Position numbers and translations under genes: made by a program. From Motacilla alba alba (taxonomy: Eukaryota > Chordata > Aves > Passeriformes > Motacillidae), in assembly GCF_015832195.1 (NCBI RefSeq), contig NC_052032.1, positions 3,788,618 to 3,852,617 of the forward strand: DNA of 64,000 bases, written 5' to 3'. Below, one piece after another: positions 34,491 to 45,720 of this stretch. Every line of letters starts with the position of its first letter. Position 1 is the first letter of the stretch. The notes under the pieces were generated by a model, which was given only the letters and a program-made list of their open reading frames with translations, was not told where the DNA came from and did no database searches.

Positions 34491-37400
34491 ATTGCATTAG
34501 ACCTGGGGAAGAGGAAAGGGGGGATGGAGGAGGGGATCCAGCTGGAAAGGAGGGCTCTGAAAGTCATTTCTTCCCGTGCAGAATCTTTCATCAGACACAC
34601 AAAGAACCACACTAAAAAAGACTCTGCACCCATCGAGCCAAACTGAGTCCATGTGTTCACCATGAACTGGTGTTTGGGGACAGTGAGGATGTCTCACTGT
34701 CCTTACTCAGATCTTCTCTGCCAAAGTGCTCACTCGTGCTGGAGGGGCTCAAGGGGTATTTGCTCACCACAGACTGTCTGAGGAAGGCAGAGGTGCTGTA
34801 CAGCCACCAAAAGCTCTGACTGTCCCCTGCTTTCTCTCAGGGCTCCTCTGAGATGGGTTTAGTCGAGCAAACAGGTCATCAATCTCATGTCGGCTCACTC
34901 CCACACCCTGAGGCCCTTCTGGAGCCAGGGATGGGCCAGGGGGTAACACATCCCCACCCAAGGGGTGTAGTGAGAAGGGGAGTGTGAGAAATTCACTGCA
35001 TGGGCAGCAGGACAGAAGATCCCAGGTTTCCTGTGGTGCTGCTGATTGTGGCCTCTCCAGTGCCTGATAAAGCTCCTATCTCTTTCCTCCAGTTGGGCAC
35101 CTATTTCTTATGCAACCTGTAGGAATGTGATAGCTTTGCATTAGCTCCTCTTAAATTGGTTGACACTGGCATTCAGGTTCAGAAACTGTGAGGAAGGGAG
35201 GGATGAGAGAGAGAGAGAAACACCCTGCCAGCACAGCCACAGTAATTCAGAAAATGAAAAAATTATGAGATGCTGCTGTGCAAGAAAGAGCCACAGCTGA
35301 GGGGTGGGGAAAGGCAGGTGAGAGGACACAGAGCTGTTGTGTGTTAACATTGGTGTCCTCGTTCTGCAATTCTTTGTTCCAGCATTCAGGTGTTTGTGTC
35401 TTTGCTCCCTTTTGCACTGAGGCATTGTCCTCTCCCATGCTGCCCTCTCAGTTGCTCTGCTCTGGTGTCTCAGTTTTGAGAGATGAGGATGCTGCTCGTG
35501 GGGGGAGAAGTTTGCTGGGTGATCTGATGTGCTGGTGTGGTTTTGGCAGCTGGAAGATGTGTCCTGGGAGGGCTGTGCCAGGGAGAGGCTTTAGATGAGC
35601 TGCAGAGGCTGAGAAGGGAACTATTTCTTACCTGCTCCTTCCTTAAACCATCACCCATCTGAATAAAGTGGGGGAATTAGAAGGGGATTATCCACCAGCA
35701 GGAGAGGTGTAATTCATTTCTGCCACTGTCCGTGTGTCAGGATTGATTTTAATTTCAGATAATGTCAAAGCCAGATTAAAGCCCTATCTTCCAGGTAGGA
35801 AAGGAGACCCATCCTTCCCCCTCACCTCCCTGAGCTGCCAGGACAGGGACTGCCATCCCTCCATCCCTCCCTTCAAACACTCCTGGGTCAGGGCATGCCA
35901 TGAAGGCTCCTGCATGAGAGGCTGGAATCCCTTCCCCATCTCCTCCCAGATCCTGTTCCTGGACCCAGAGCCCCCTGACCCTCCAGACATGATGCTTGTG
36001 TGGTGTCAAGGTGCTTTATCTAGGGATAGGGAAAGGAATCTGGAGGCAGAGATGTGGTGTCAGCCATGGACACTGGGAAAATGAGGTTCCAGTGCAGAAG
36101 AGTGTGAGAAAAGCAATGAGAGCTGAGGAATAACTGGGTCAACCACTAGAGAATAAAGTGAAAACAGCATTTGTAGAGCTCCCTGTTGTGCCTGGCTGTT
36201 CCCCAGTGTCCTTCCAGAGGTGCCTGCAGAGCAAGAAAGGGTTCTTGGTTTCAGAGGTTTATTCCTGCCTGTGCCAGAGACACACAGAAATTAGGAACAC
36301 TTGGAATGGCATCATCAGATGAAAAAGACCCCTAAATTAGACACCTCTCTCTGTACTTGACAGCTAATGAGAAGCAGTGTGCACGAGGGTGTTTTGCCTT
36401 TCTGGGAAGTCATTCTTTGGTGGTTTAATGTTATTCCTCCCTCAGCCTCTCCCTTGTGCATGCTGGGTCAGAGTCAGCTCAGCTGAGCTCCAGGAGCCTG
36501 CTCCAACTCCTGTTCCTGCTGCCTGTGGCTCTCCAAGTTTGCAGGTTTGGGTCCTGCAAAAATGGACCCTTTTGGCTGGGGTAAGGGTGTTTTTAACTGC
36601 TTTGAGATCTTTGTCTGGAAGGAGTGGATGTGGCTGCTTACACCTTCTTCCCTGAGTGAACACAGACACGCAATTCCTGCTTCTGCTCATGCAACATTTA
36701 CAGCCAAGTGCTTCTGACAAACAGGAGGGAAGATAGACTTTATTAAAAATAAAAATAAAATCTCTTGAGATCTGATCAGGCACTGATAACTCTTCCTGGG
36801 CTTTGCTAGTATTTTGTTCTGTTTCTCGGCTATCACAGGTGGCAGCAGTGAAGAAATGCTGCTCTGATATTGATAGAACAATCCTCTGTGTGCAGGTGGA
36901 GGGGTGATTTTGATGTTTATCAAGACAATTAATGTGCTACTGCACTCTTTCTATTACAACTGTATTGAATCCAAGACAGAGTCAATCCAAACAACTGACT
37001 GGGCCTTCCCACTGAAAAAAAATTTTAAAATATTATTATTTTGAAATATGATTAAAAATAGTGAATGTAAAGAAATGGCCCTGATGCTTAATGTGCTTCT
37101 TTATCCTTTGTTTGCTCTCTCCATCCTTCCCAAGCTGAAATTCAGCATCTGTTCCCATCTGTGCCACGTGTACCAGCACAGCCCCAGCCTGGAGCAGGAC
37201 ACTGCCCTGGGGGAAGGTAATCATAACCTCATCACCTTGGTTTTACAAAATTCGGGTTTTAGAAAACGCAAATAATTTTTATTTTGCTGCATTCTACCAC
37301 GCCTGCAGTGAGCTGTGACCCCAAAATTATGTCCTTGGAAAATGCCACTTTGCTTTTCCAAAATACCAATTTGCACTGTGGCCTCCATGCCACCTTTTGG

Positions 37401-38489
37401 CAGCAACAACAATCCATGGAGCAACTCCCATGTCCCACACAGTCCCATGGAAGGTCACAAATCAAAGACAGTGATGTGAATAAGGTCAAATTCGGCTCAT
37501 CTGGCCCAGCTAGTGTGAGATTTGCATGCCTCACTGCAGGATCCCAAAGAAACCTGATTCCAGCTCAATTTTTTTCCTAATAAATACTCATGTTTTGCCC
37601 ACCAGTACCAGCAAAAACATGTGTCTGCCTAACTCTGCCTTGCCTGGCTGTTGCATGTCCCAGAGCAATGGGAGAAGGGAACACCACGGATGAAGGATGT
37701 GGCTTGGTGGATTGTTCCTGAAGAAGATAAATTCTATACCTCAGAGCTCAAATCCAAGATTTGGAGGATTACCAGGTGCTGGAGAGACCTAAGGCCTCGG
37801 TTTGGAAACAGCTGGTGGTGGCTGTTTAGATGCTTCTCAGTGCTGGTGAGAAGCTGGGTGTGCTTCAGGCTGGCACTTCCTATCTTTCCATTGGTGTGAG
37901 AGCTCCAGCATCCCCCTAAACCTCTGCAAGGCCTTTGGTACCATGCTGAGGGTGCAGGCAGTAAATGAATAGACACCACCACACACCCAGCGCCACTGGA
38001 CTCTGTTTTGGGGCACATCCCTCCCAGCTGGCACTGCTGGGTGAAATGCCCAGCAATGGCTCAGCCACAGCTGGTGAAATGTCTGGGATGCACAGCTGGG
38101 TCAATGAGAAGGGCCTGATGCTAACTGAGTTAGTCCAGGGATGAGCAAAAACCTGTCATGAGCCAACAGATCTGATTTGTGTTTGAAAAATCCCTGGTGT
38201 GCCATAAATCTGTCAGCTCTCAGGGAGACAAAACAAAACTCAATAATCCCCCTGGTCTGATTTAAACCCGGGCTTGTCTCTCAAACAAAACCCTCCTGTC
38301 TCACAGCCACAGGGGACGGGGGAAACTGAGGCACAGCCAATCCCCAGCCTCCACCCCTGCCCTCCTGTGTTATTATCTGGCAGGGCTGTGAGAGCAGAGG
38401 CACACAGAGGAGCGCTGGGAAATGTTCCTATTGATCGGAAATGAATAATTATCACCCGCTCCCTGTTCCAGGGGCTCGCGGTGAGCGGA

Positions 38490-38820
38490 AGAGCGGAAGC
38501 ACTAAGCAGGATTAATAACTACTTTTCATTACTTTTAATGCAAACTATTGATTTTAAAGTGTTGTAGGGTATGACAGTTTATTACAATAAGACAATAAAA
38601 CAGACTATATGAAATAATTGAGAATAATCTCTTCCCTTTTCCTGCACGACACAAGGACATTATGTTCCGTGCATGTGGAGACATTTATGGCAAACTCTAT
38701 CCAGCAATGGCAGCTTAAGCACTCTATAAAACAGCACTTTGGAGCTGGAGTATTATAAATAATAGGCAATAAAACTGGTAAATGGGGCTTTAATTTGATT
38801 CCATTATGTCACCGAATGAC
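38490..38820. promoter_or_regulatory. Candidate conserved element, AT-rich
   Basis: A sharply bounded AT-rich block between GC-rich flanks includes GGATTAATAACTAC, ACTTTTAATGCAAAC, TTATTACAATAAGACAATAA and CTTTAATTTGATTCC. It has many TAAT and SOX-like ACAATA cores and no simple repeat. This pattern is typical of developmental enhancers, but the assignment rests on composition only. Confidence 0.35.
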
Positions 38821-39114
38821 AGGAAGGCGGGGGCAGAGCAGGGAGGGGAGGCGATGCCGAGCTCTGTTTGGGAGCCCTGCATGCTCCGTGGTGGAACAGA
38901 CCACAGAGGGCCAGGTCGTGCCAAACCCCAGCCCAGCCGTGGGCTCAACCTACCAGGTGACATCCAGAGAGTCCCTGCAGGGCTCCTCGCTGCAGCCAGC
39001 ACTGGGGTGGCAGCAGGGACACTGCTGACACTGCTGTCACAGGGCTGAAGGAGCATGGTCAGGTCCCCATGGAGCCAGGTACCAAATATCTGGGGTGCTG
39101 TCCCAAAACCTCCA

Positions 39115-39492
39115 TGCTGGAATCCAAGGCGATTCCCGTGCCAGGGAAGAATGACAAGGAGGACTCCATGGTATCAGAAGGCTAATTAATTACTTTATTA
39201 TGCTATATTATTCTATACTATATTACACTATATTTCACTACATCTGAACTGAAACGGCACAAGCACTCAGCTGAACAAAATCTTGTGCCTGTCTGCTGAC
39301 CCACAGTCTGCACACGAGCTTGGCCCTGACAGGCCAAGGAAACAAAACACCATCACTGTGGGTAAACAATTCCATATTGCATTCTACTTTGGCACAAGAC
39401 AGGAGCAGCGAATGAGATAAGAATTGTTTTGATCATTCTTTTCTCTGCTTCTCTCACTGCTTCTCTCAGGTTCAGAGAATGTGAATCCCACA
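39115..39492 (-). mobile_element. Solo LTR, ERVK-like
   Basis: The element starts TGCTGGAATCC and ends GTGAATCCCACA (378 bp, TG...CA). Flanks are CCTCCA (39109-39114) and CCTCCC (39493-39498), a 6-bp duplication with one mismatch. Internal landmarks GGACTCCATGGTATCAGAAG, AATTAATTACTTTATTATGC and AATGAGATAAGAATTGTTTT match an abundant passerine LTR family as I remember it. In minus orientation it starts TGTGGGATTCACATTCTC and has its poly(A) region near 39190-39200. No internal coding region is present. Confidence 0.88.
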
Positions 39493-41159
39493 CCTCCCCT
39501 CTGCTGCCAGGTCTCTGACTGCAGGTGCTCCCTTTTTCTGTGCCTCCTGCCCCAAACTAGCCAGCGCTGCCCTTGCCAGCCCCAGCTGTGGTGAGCACAG
39601 TGACCCTGGGAGGTTCCTGCCCAGCTTTTACTGTTCTCAGCACAAACTCTCCTCAGGAAGAGCTGCTGCCTGCCAGGGACTGGCGTACACCTGATCATCA
39701 GCCTCAAATCAAGCATGCCCCAAAGGGTGCTCAGTGGAAATGACCACCAGGAAGAGATGGATTTTATTCCTCATCGCTCCAGAAAATCCCGTGCGAGGGG
39801 GGGTCTCTGCAAAGCCCCTGGACAAACCACTGTGCACCATCACTGCTTCCCAGCAGGAGTGCCTCAGGCACAGAGGGTGGTATTTGGGGTGGGCTGAGGG
39901 TGTGAGGGACCATAAGAGAGCACACAGCCCCTGGCTCAGGGCTCCTGGCTCCCTCTGGAGTGCTCAGACTGGGCCATTACCCACTGATGCTCTGCAGGGC
40001 CAGCGACTTGTGAAACGAGCTGGGAGTCCCAGCCCAGTGCTTTGCACTGGAAAGCTGTTCCTGCTAATTGGGCACCTCCTCCTCAAGGCTGGGAGTGAAT
40101 GTACCCCAGAGATCGAGGGCCAAAGGTAGAGAAGGGCCTGAGGAAGGCCTGGACATGTTTCAATGCCCTGTCCATGGCTCCCTCCAGCCCATCAGGTCAT
40201 GTGTGGAGCTCTTGTGCTGCCCATGTACCCTCTGCTCATCCTCACCCCTCACACTGCCTAAAAACACTTCAGAAAAAGGACTCAAAGGCTCTGGTACAGA
40301 GAAGCACCTGGGCAGGGGCTGACCTTGATGCACAATTGGGTCTTTTCCACTCCCTCAGGTCCTTATGGACCAGAAGGATCTGAAAGGTGAGAGAGGAGGC
40401 AGTTCATCATATCCCTGTGCCTGGAGTGTGAAATGAGGCTGGTCAGGACCTACATGGACCTTCCATGGCCCGGTGGGATCGTTCTAAATTGCTGTGCACT
40501 GGCCCAGTTAATGTGGAATTGAAAGGACTGGAGAGTAGTGAGCAGCCAGGACCTGGAGAGCACGGGTGGCATGGTCACATCTGGCCCCAGCTCACTCCTG
40601 CAGATGTTGCACTGGGGGCTGCCACCTGCCTTTGGAGCCCTGAAGAGCCTCCACCAGGACAGTGCTCCCCTGGAGACAGGCTGTACCAGCTCCCCTCCTT
40701 CCCAGCCATCCTGTCCCCCTCCCAGCCGTGCCTGCAGTGGCCTCAGCTCCCCAAACACATCATTACTGCTGTGAGGATTTCTGCACAGAGAGGGAGAAGT
40801 GAGGCAGCGATACTTCCGCACTTTGTTTTCAGTTCCAAAACCTCAGCTCTTCCCAGATCCTTCTGCAGAGAATCTTGGTGTCCCTTGGGTTTTCCCAGCC
40901 TCTTCCCTAAGCATATAATCAGGGCTGTTTTAAGGGAGGGGATTACACACACAGCAGAGCAGAGAAGCTCCATTGAAGGTATTTGGAGCTGCTCTACACC
41001 CAAAATCAGCAGCACAAGGGGAAGCACTGAACTAACTTTGCTGTGGAGGCAAGAAGGAGGTTTGGGCTCTGGATTTTAATGAGCTTTTCTTTTGCTCCCT
41101 GAATTCTGATTGCATCAGGATGTGCATGTCCCATCCCATGGCACTGAATGCTGCTGATA
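39493..41159. other. Intergenic DNA, no gene seen
   Basis: Mixed GC-rich sequence. The frame of 204 codons at 40465-41079 has no recognisable domain and overlaps others on both strands. Confidence 0.5.
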
Positions 41160-41285
41160 TTATGGAATCATGGAAGATTGGCTGGTTGAACACTTGGTAA
41201 CAAATCTGATTTTTGTGGACAACAGGATAGGTAAGGTTGGAAAAGATGATTTAGATCATCAAGTCCAGCTGTAGACAAGTGCACC
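41160..41285 (-). mobile_element. CR1 LINE 3' fragment (minus)
   Basis: ATTATGGAATCATGGAAGAT, GTAAGGTTGGAAAAGATG and TTTAGATCATCAAGTCCAGC show the terminal part of a CR1 complement. A non-matching stretch interrupts it at about 41185-41225. Confidence 0.72.
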
Positions 41286-41696
41286 CAGGACTGGCAGCTT
41301 GGCATGGAGGAGACAGACTACAAAGAGGGCAGGGAGCAAAGGCACTGGGAGAGAAGGAGCTGCTGGCTGGGACTGGTCATAGGAAAGGCTTTGCAGTGTG
41401 CGAGGGAAGATTGGAGATGGGAAAGAAACTCCCAGAACAGGAGGGCACAGCTCATTCCTGATGCAGGGCCAGGGAAATGACTCCCAGGATTAATTGGGGT
41501 CTGCAGGAAAGGGGAGAAGGCAGGAGAAGGGGTAGAGGGGAGCGAGCTGGTTTTGGGGAGAGGTGGAACTGGGGTGGGGGGACAGGTACGTGATGGTCTG
41601 TGTGGGGTGACACTTGCCCCCACTGGGAGCCCTCCTGGGTGGCTGCAGGAGGCTCTGGTGAGGATGGGCAGCTGGTGCTGCTCCTGCTGGGTATGA

Positions 41697-41712
41697 GGTT
41701 GCCAGGGCAACC
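41697..41712. promoter_or_regulatory. Perfect RFX X-box palindrome, second copy
   Basis: GGTTGCCAGGGCAACC is identical over all 16 bp to the site at 23924-23939, but the surrounding sequence is different and GC-rich. It is a consensus RFX-dimer site. It is not part of a repeat I can recognise. Confidence 0.5.
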
Positions 41713-43079
41713 AGCATCCCAGGAGGAAGAGGAGGAAAAGCAGGCCAGCCTGTCCCACCACGGGGTTTGACAGGGAGAGTTTTGTCCCAAGAGAGAAAGA
41801 GCAGCGTGGACCCCATGGCACTGTGGGTGTGTGGTGCCCACTGCCCCTTGACCATGGAGGAGGCCTGGTCCTGCTCTGCTCTTTGACCAACAACCCCAGT
41901 TTAGTTTCCTTTACACCTGAACATCTCAATATGACTCCAAACCATGCATGCTCTTTCCTGCTCCAGAGGGGCACCCATGGAAAAATTACCATTTGGAGAT
42001 ATCCATGGGTTGGGAGAGCTGGTGAGGAGCAAACACCCTGCTCTGGGTTATTCCACTTTACTTCCATTCTTCTGGTACCCAAGAAAGGGCTACAGAGGGG
42101 ATACAGATTTCTTCACACCCTTTTGTCTGAGTAGTAAATCTGCCAGCTAAAGTGTTTCAGGAAATAAAGGGTGATATGCTCTGAATGCACAAACTCCTGC
42201 ACACATGCACACACAGATGCAACTACTCCTTTCAGTGCTTGGGGAAATTGGTTTCATTTCCTAATGGAATATCTGTGCTTAGGTCTAGAACTGGCTTTCC
42301 ACATTTTTTTTCTAGTGCAGCCCTGTCATACACCTGCAGGAATAAAGCAGTTGTTTGTAATTACATGGCTAATGAGGGGAATTGATTAATGAGAGGGGGT
42401 CAGGGAGCTGCTGTGTGGGGCAGGAGGGGCTGAGCATGACCCCATCATAGGACAAAGCCGCGGGGAGGGAGCCGGGTGGACAAGAGGAGCTATGCAAAAT
42501 GGAAGGTGAGACAAGGAGAGAGAGGACCTTGCCAGGAGGCTCAGCCAGACTCCATCTGAGAAATAAAGCTGTGAAAGCAGTGAGAAGCAGGTGTGAATGG
42601 TTTTCTGCTTGCCTCAGGATGGGGTTGGGATGGAAAGCTGGGGTGATGCAGAGGAAGAGATATTTCTGCATTTAATGTCTCTCCCTGCACTGGCTCCAGG
42701 CCACCCTGGCTGAACACTCACAGTTTGTGCTGAAGTGTTGGAGAACTGAAAGGGCCTGAGGCTGTGCTGGCTGGTCCCTGGCATCTTGCATTTCAAATGC
42801 CTTCAAAATGTGGATTTGATGCTTCCCCTTTTATTTATTACATTTAAAGCAGTTTTGCCAGGGGCGTAGCTCTAGAGAACAGGCACCTTGCTTTGCTGAG
42901 GATCCCAGGAGCTGGACGGTGGGAGCTGCACACATGGCAAGGCAGGACCCCCCTGCATCCAGCTGTGCCAACATTTGGGAGCAGAGAGGGGCTGGGGAAG
43001 GCTGGGCTGGGAGGAAGAGTGTGCCGGCCTGGCTGAGGAGCAGGAGGAAGCAGGGAGTGTGATTCACTTGCTGCGCTCC

Positions 43080-43260
43080 CCTCCTGCCAGCCGGGCAGTT
43101 TTTATCAACACGAGGCAGCTGTAAATGTTCTCTCGGCGGCAGGGACCTGGGAGCTGAGAGTGCAGCTCAGCTGAGTGTGTTATTGGATTATCAGCTGATT
43201 AGAGCTGTTAAGAGCCCACTCTTGAATAATCAACATGGTGCTTTTTGGCTGCTGGGTACC
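43080..43260. promoter_or_regulatory. Candidate regulatory block
   Basis: Clustered E-box-like CAGCTG motifs (CAGCTCAGCTGAG, ATCAGCTGATTAG), GATTATC and TAATCAAC cores lie in a 180-bp region of mixed GC content. Based on motif density only. Confidence 0.25.
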
Positions 43261-44629
43261 GGTGGGAGGGGAAGGGAGGCAGTGCAGAGCCTGGCTGACA
43301 TTGATTCATGAACGAGCCCTCGTGCTGCCATCAGCAGGCCCTGCTCGCTGGGGAGCTGGGATGCCCCACCTGCCCAAGCTCCACAGGGGCTCCCCCTCTT
43401 TCCCTGGCACAGGCTTCAATCCATAGGGGCAGGATCTGGAGAGCCTTGACCACGTGGGGAGATGCCCCTGCAGCCTGGTGGTGGGCTGGTGCCTGTGGTA
43501 GGCTTGATCAACCCAGAGCATGTTGGAGACTTGGCTGTGAGCTTGTGGTCCTGCACGAGGTGGGGTCCAGGTCTTGTATGTGGTGATGGAAGAGCTGGAT
43601 CCCTGCGCTGGCTAAGATAATGGGTGGGGATGTGGGTGTCCCGTTGCAAAAGGGGCTCACCAGCCAGGGTAAGGGGCAGGGAGGCTTTTCCAGTGGTATA
43701 AGAGAGATCAGAAGCTTAGAAGGAGCTTGCAGTGATGCACTGGAATGGATTCCTGTTGAGACAAGGCAAGACAGAGGCCCAGGGATGGAGCTGTGTTAGC
43801 AGAGATTATGCAGGGAGCATTTTAAATGAAGACAACACAATGTTCCCTTTCCTCTGCCTCTCCTTTGTACTGACTACAGCAGCATTTGGGCTATCCAGCA
43901 ACAGCAATGTGCCTGCTGGCCCTTCTTTCTCTTTCTTTTCCCCTTCTTTCTACTTTTAAAGGTTGCACTGGCCTGCTGCTGAGTCACAGTTTTCCCTGGA
44001 GAAACTTCTTATAGCCCCCCTGCAGCAGGAGTCATCTTGCTCTCCTTTGATGTGGATTTTTTGCTCCCTGGAGTCCTTCTGGTGGTCTTTGGCTTGGATA
44101 CCACAATCCAACAGTAACTTCATGAGCCATGTTCTTCCTGTCAGTCACAATGTTCCTGTCCCCAGTAAAATCAATGGCCTGACACTGGTGTGAGGGGAGA
44201 ATTTGATATTACAAGGAATAATAAATCACAAGCATTTTGACCGTACCCTGATATTCATGGGTCCTGAGTGATAAAGACAGAATATCCCTCTCTCCAGACC
44301 CTCCTCTGCTCTCTGTGCCTCTAAGCTCTTGGACATGTTCCCATGGGATATATTCCTTGAGTTTACAGAGCAGTAAAACCAAACAAGTTCCAGGCTGGAA
44401 GGAACAGGTCTCAAGTTCATGCACAAAAGGGTTTGAAGAAGAAAGACTTTACCAAGAGAATGGGAAAAGGGAGAAGAAAAGAAGCCATGCATTGGATAAC
44501 ATGATTTATACATGTACAGTGCACCTCAGGGAAGAGAGCGTGTCCTGATTAGAACTTGCAACTTGCCAAAGAAGGCTCAGACTGAAGACTTCTGCCTCCA
44601 GGTTTCTTAGTAATTAGCAATTCTATAAT

Positions 44630-44790
44630 TATACTATGATCTGGGGTTGGAAGGGACCTGAAAGATCATCTCCTTCCACCCTGTGCTCTGGGAAGGGACA
44701 CCTTCTACTGTCCCAGGTTGCTCCAAGCCCCATCCAACCTGGTCTTGGACACTTCCAGGGATGGGGCGTTGCTCCAAACAGCCTGATCCT
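44630..44790 (-). mobile_element. CR1 LINE 3' fragment (minus), left half of an inverted pair
   Basis: ACTATGATCTGGGGTTGGAA, GGGACCTGAAAGATCATCTC, GGTTGCTCCAAGCCCCATCC and GGTCTTGGACACTTCCAGGG are a CR1 3' end read as its complement. It ends abruptly where the next, oppositely oriented CR1 begins. Confidence 0.9.
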
Positions 44791-44804
44791 TTTACCTTCT
44801 TTTC

Positions 44805-45062
44805 GTGGTGCCCAGTGACAGGACAAGGAGTAATGAACATCAACTACAACACAAGAAGTTTCATCTCAACCTGAGGAAGAATTTCCTTCCATGGAGGGTG
44901 GCAGAGCTCTGGAACAGCTGCCCAGGGAGGCCATGGAGTCTCCTACTCTGGAGACATTCCCAACTCCCCTGGACTCATTCCTGTGTCACCTGCTCCAGGT
45001 GACCCTGCCTTGGCAAGGGGGTTGGACTGGGTGATGTAACCCAAATGGTTATGTGATTCTAC
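44805..45062 (+). mobile_element. CR1 LINE 3' fragment (plus), right half of an inverted pair
   Basis: GTGCCCAGTGACAGGACAAG, GAGGAAGAATTTCCTTCC, GTGGCAGAGCTCTGGAACAG, CTGCCCAGGGAGGCCATGGA, CACCTGCTCCAGGTGACCCT and GGGGGTTGGACTGGGTGATG form a sense-orientation CR1 3' region of a different subfamily. It lies within about 15 bp of the minus-strand fragment, and the 5' ends face each other. Confidence 0.92.
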
Positions 45063-45244
45063 ACAGAAGGACAACTGGAAGTGTCCCTCAGCTGAGCCTC
45101 ACCCAGTCTCCATCTTCCCTCTCCAAGGTCCTTGTGCAGGCACTCCCCCCGGTCACAGTCAGAGCCCTCCCCACATCTGCACTGCACAGAGCCGGGGAGG
45201 CAAAGGAGGATCTGGCTGTGCTCTCAGGAACACGGACCCTTTCC

Positions 45245-45720
45245 ATTATACAATAATTAAATTGCCTGTAATTATGTTCTTGACAGTGAAATGCAGGCAG
45301 TAAATGATCCTAACATTCCACGCTCCTTCCCTCTTCCCAGGACTCCCCCCAGCTGCCCCTCCCCTCTAAATGCTGAATTATTTTACAGTTGATAGTTCCT
45401 TAGATTTGCCGACCTTTAAAAACTGAACACTACATGCCTGTTGAATTTTAATCAATTTATTTTTTTCAACTGGAAATGTCAGACTTCTGTACAGAATTAC
45501 TTGGTGCTGGCTGATGTGACAAAGACTCAAAGTTCAGCATCTGAAGCCGTGGAGGAGCAGCGCCTTGCGTGCATTAGCACAGATAATTTGCAGGATGTGA
45601 AAATGAGAGCAGGAGTGAGGGAGCATATATTTTTCATTAGCTTTGGTTTAGAGGGTTCAGGAACCTGCATTTATTTCATCCGGCGAACTCTGGCCTCATT
45701 AAATCCAGACAGTGGCTGGT
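45245..45720. promoter_or_regulatory. Candidate conserved element downstream of the CR1 pair
   Basis: AATTAAATTGCCTGTAATTA, GAATTTTAATCAATTTATTT, TGCATTAGCACAGATAATTT and CATTAGCTTTGGTTTAG lie in non-repetitive, AT-leaning DNA rich in homeodomain and FOX/SOX-like cores. Open frames are short and not protein-like. Low certainty. Confidence 0.3.

Larger units (their letters stand above)
31386..39114. other. Long intergenic stretch, no gene seen
   Basis: Nearly 8 kb without a recognisable exon, RNA gene or transposon. Open frames are below 140 codons and mutually overlapping. Simple sequence is limited to short A-, T- and GA-runs (for example 34110-34124 and 35200-35217). Two AT-rich homeodomain-rich blocks (34340-34490 and 38490-38820) are listed separately as candidate elements. 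The low repeat content is itself compatible with a constrained regulatory region. Confidence 0.5.
41286..44629. other. Intergenic DNA with candidate regulatory sites
   Basis: No gene recognised; the 254-codon minus frame at 41318-42082 is proline/serine-rich chance coding in GC-rich DNA. It contains a second perfect RFX palindrome (41697-41712) and, at 43080-43260, a block with GGATTATCAGCTGATTAGAG and GAATAATCAACATGG that could be a regulatory element. Confidence 0.5.

Noticed and set aside
39115..39492. Full endogenous retrovirus
   Set aside because: Only a single LTR is present here and at the other three LTR sites; no gag, pol or env-like frame lies nearby.
41318..42082. 254-codon minus-strand frame
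   Set aside because: Proline/serine-rich chance frame in GC-rich DNA; its left part overlaps ordinary non-coding sequence and no family is recognised.
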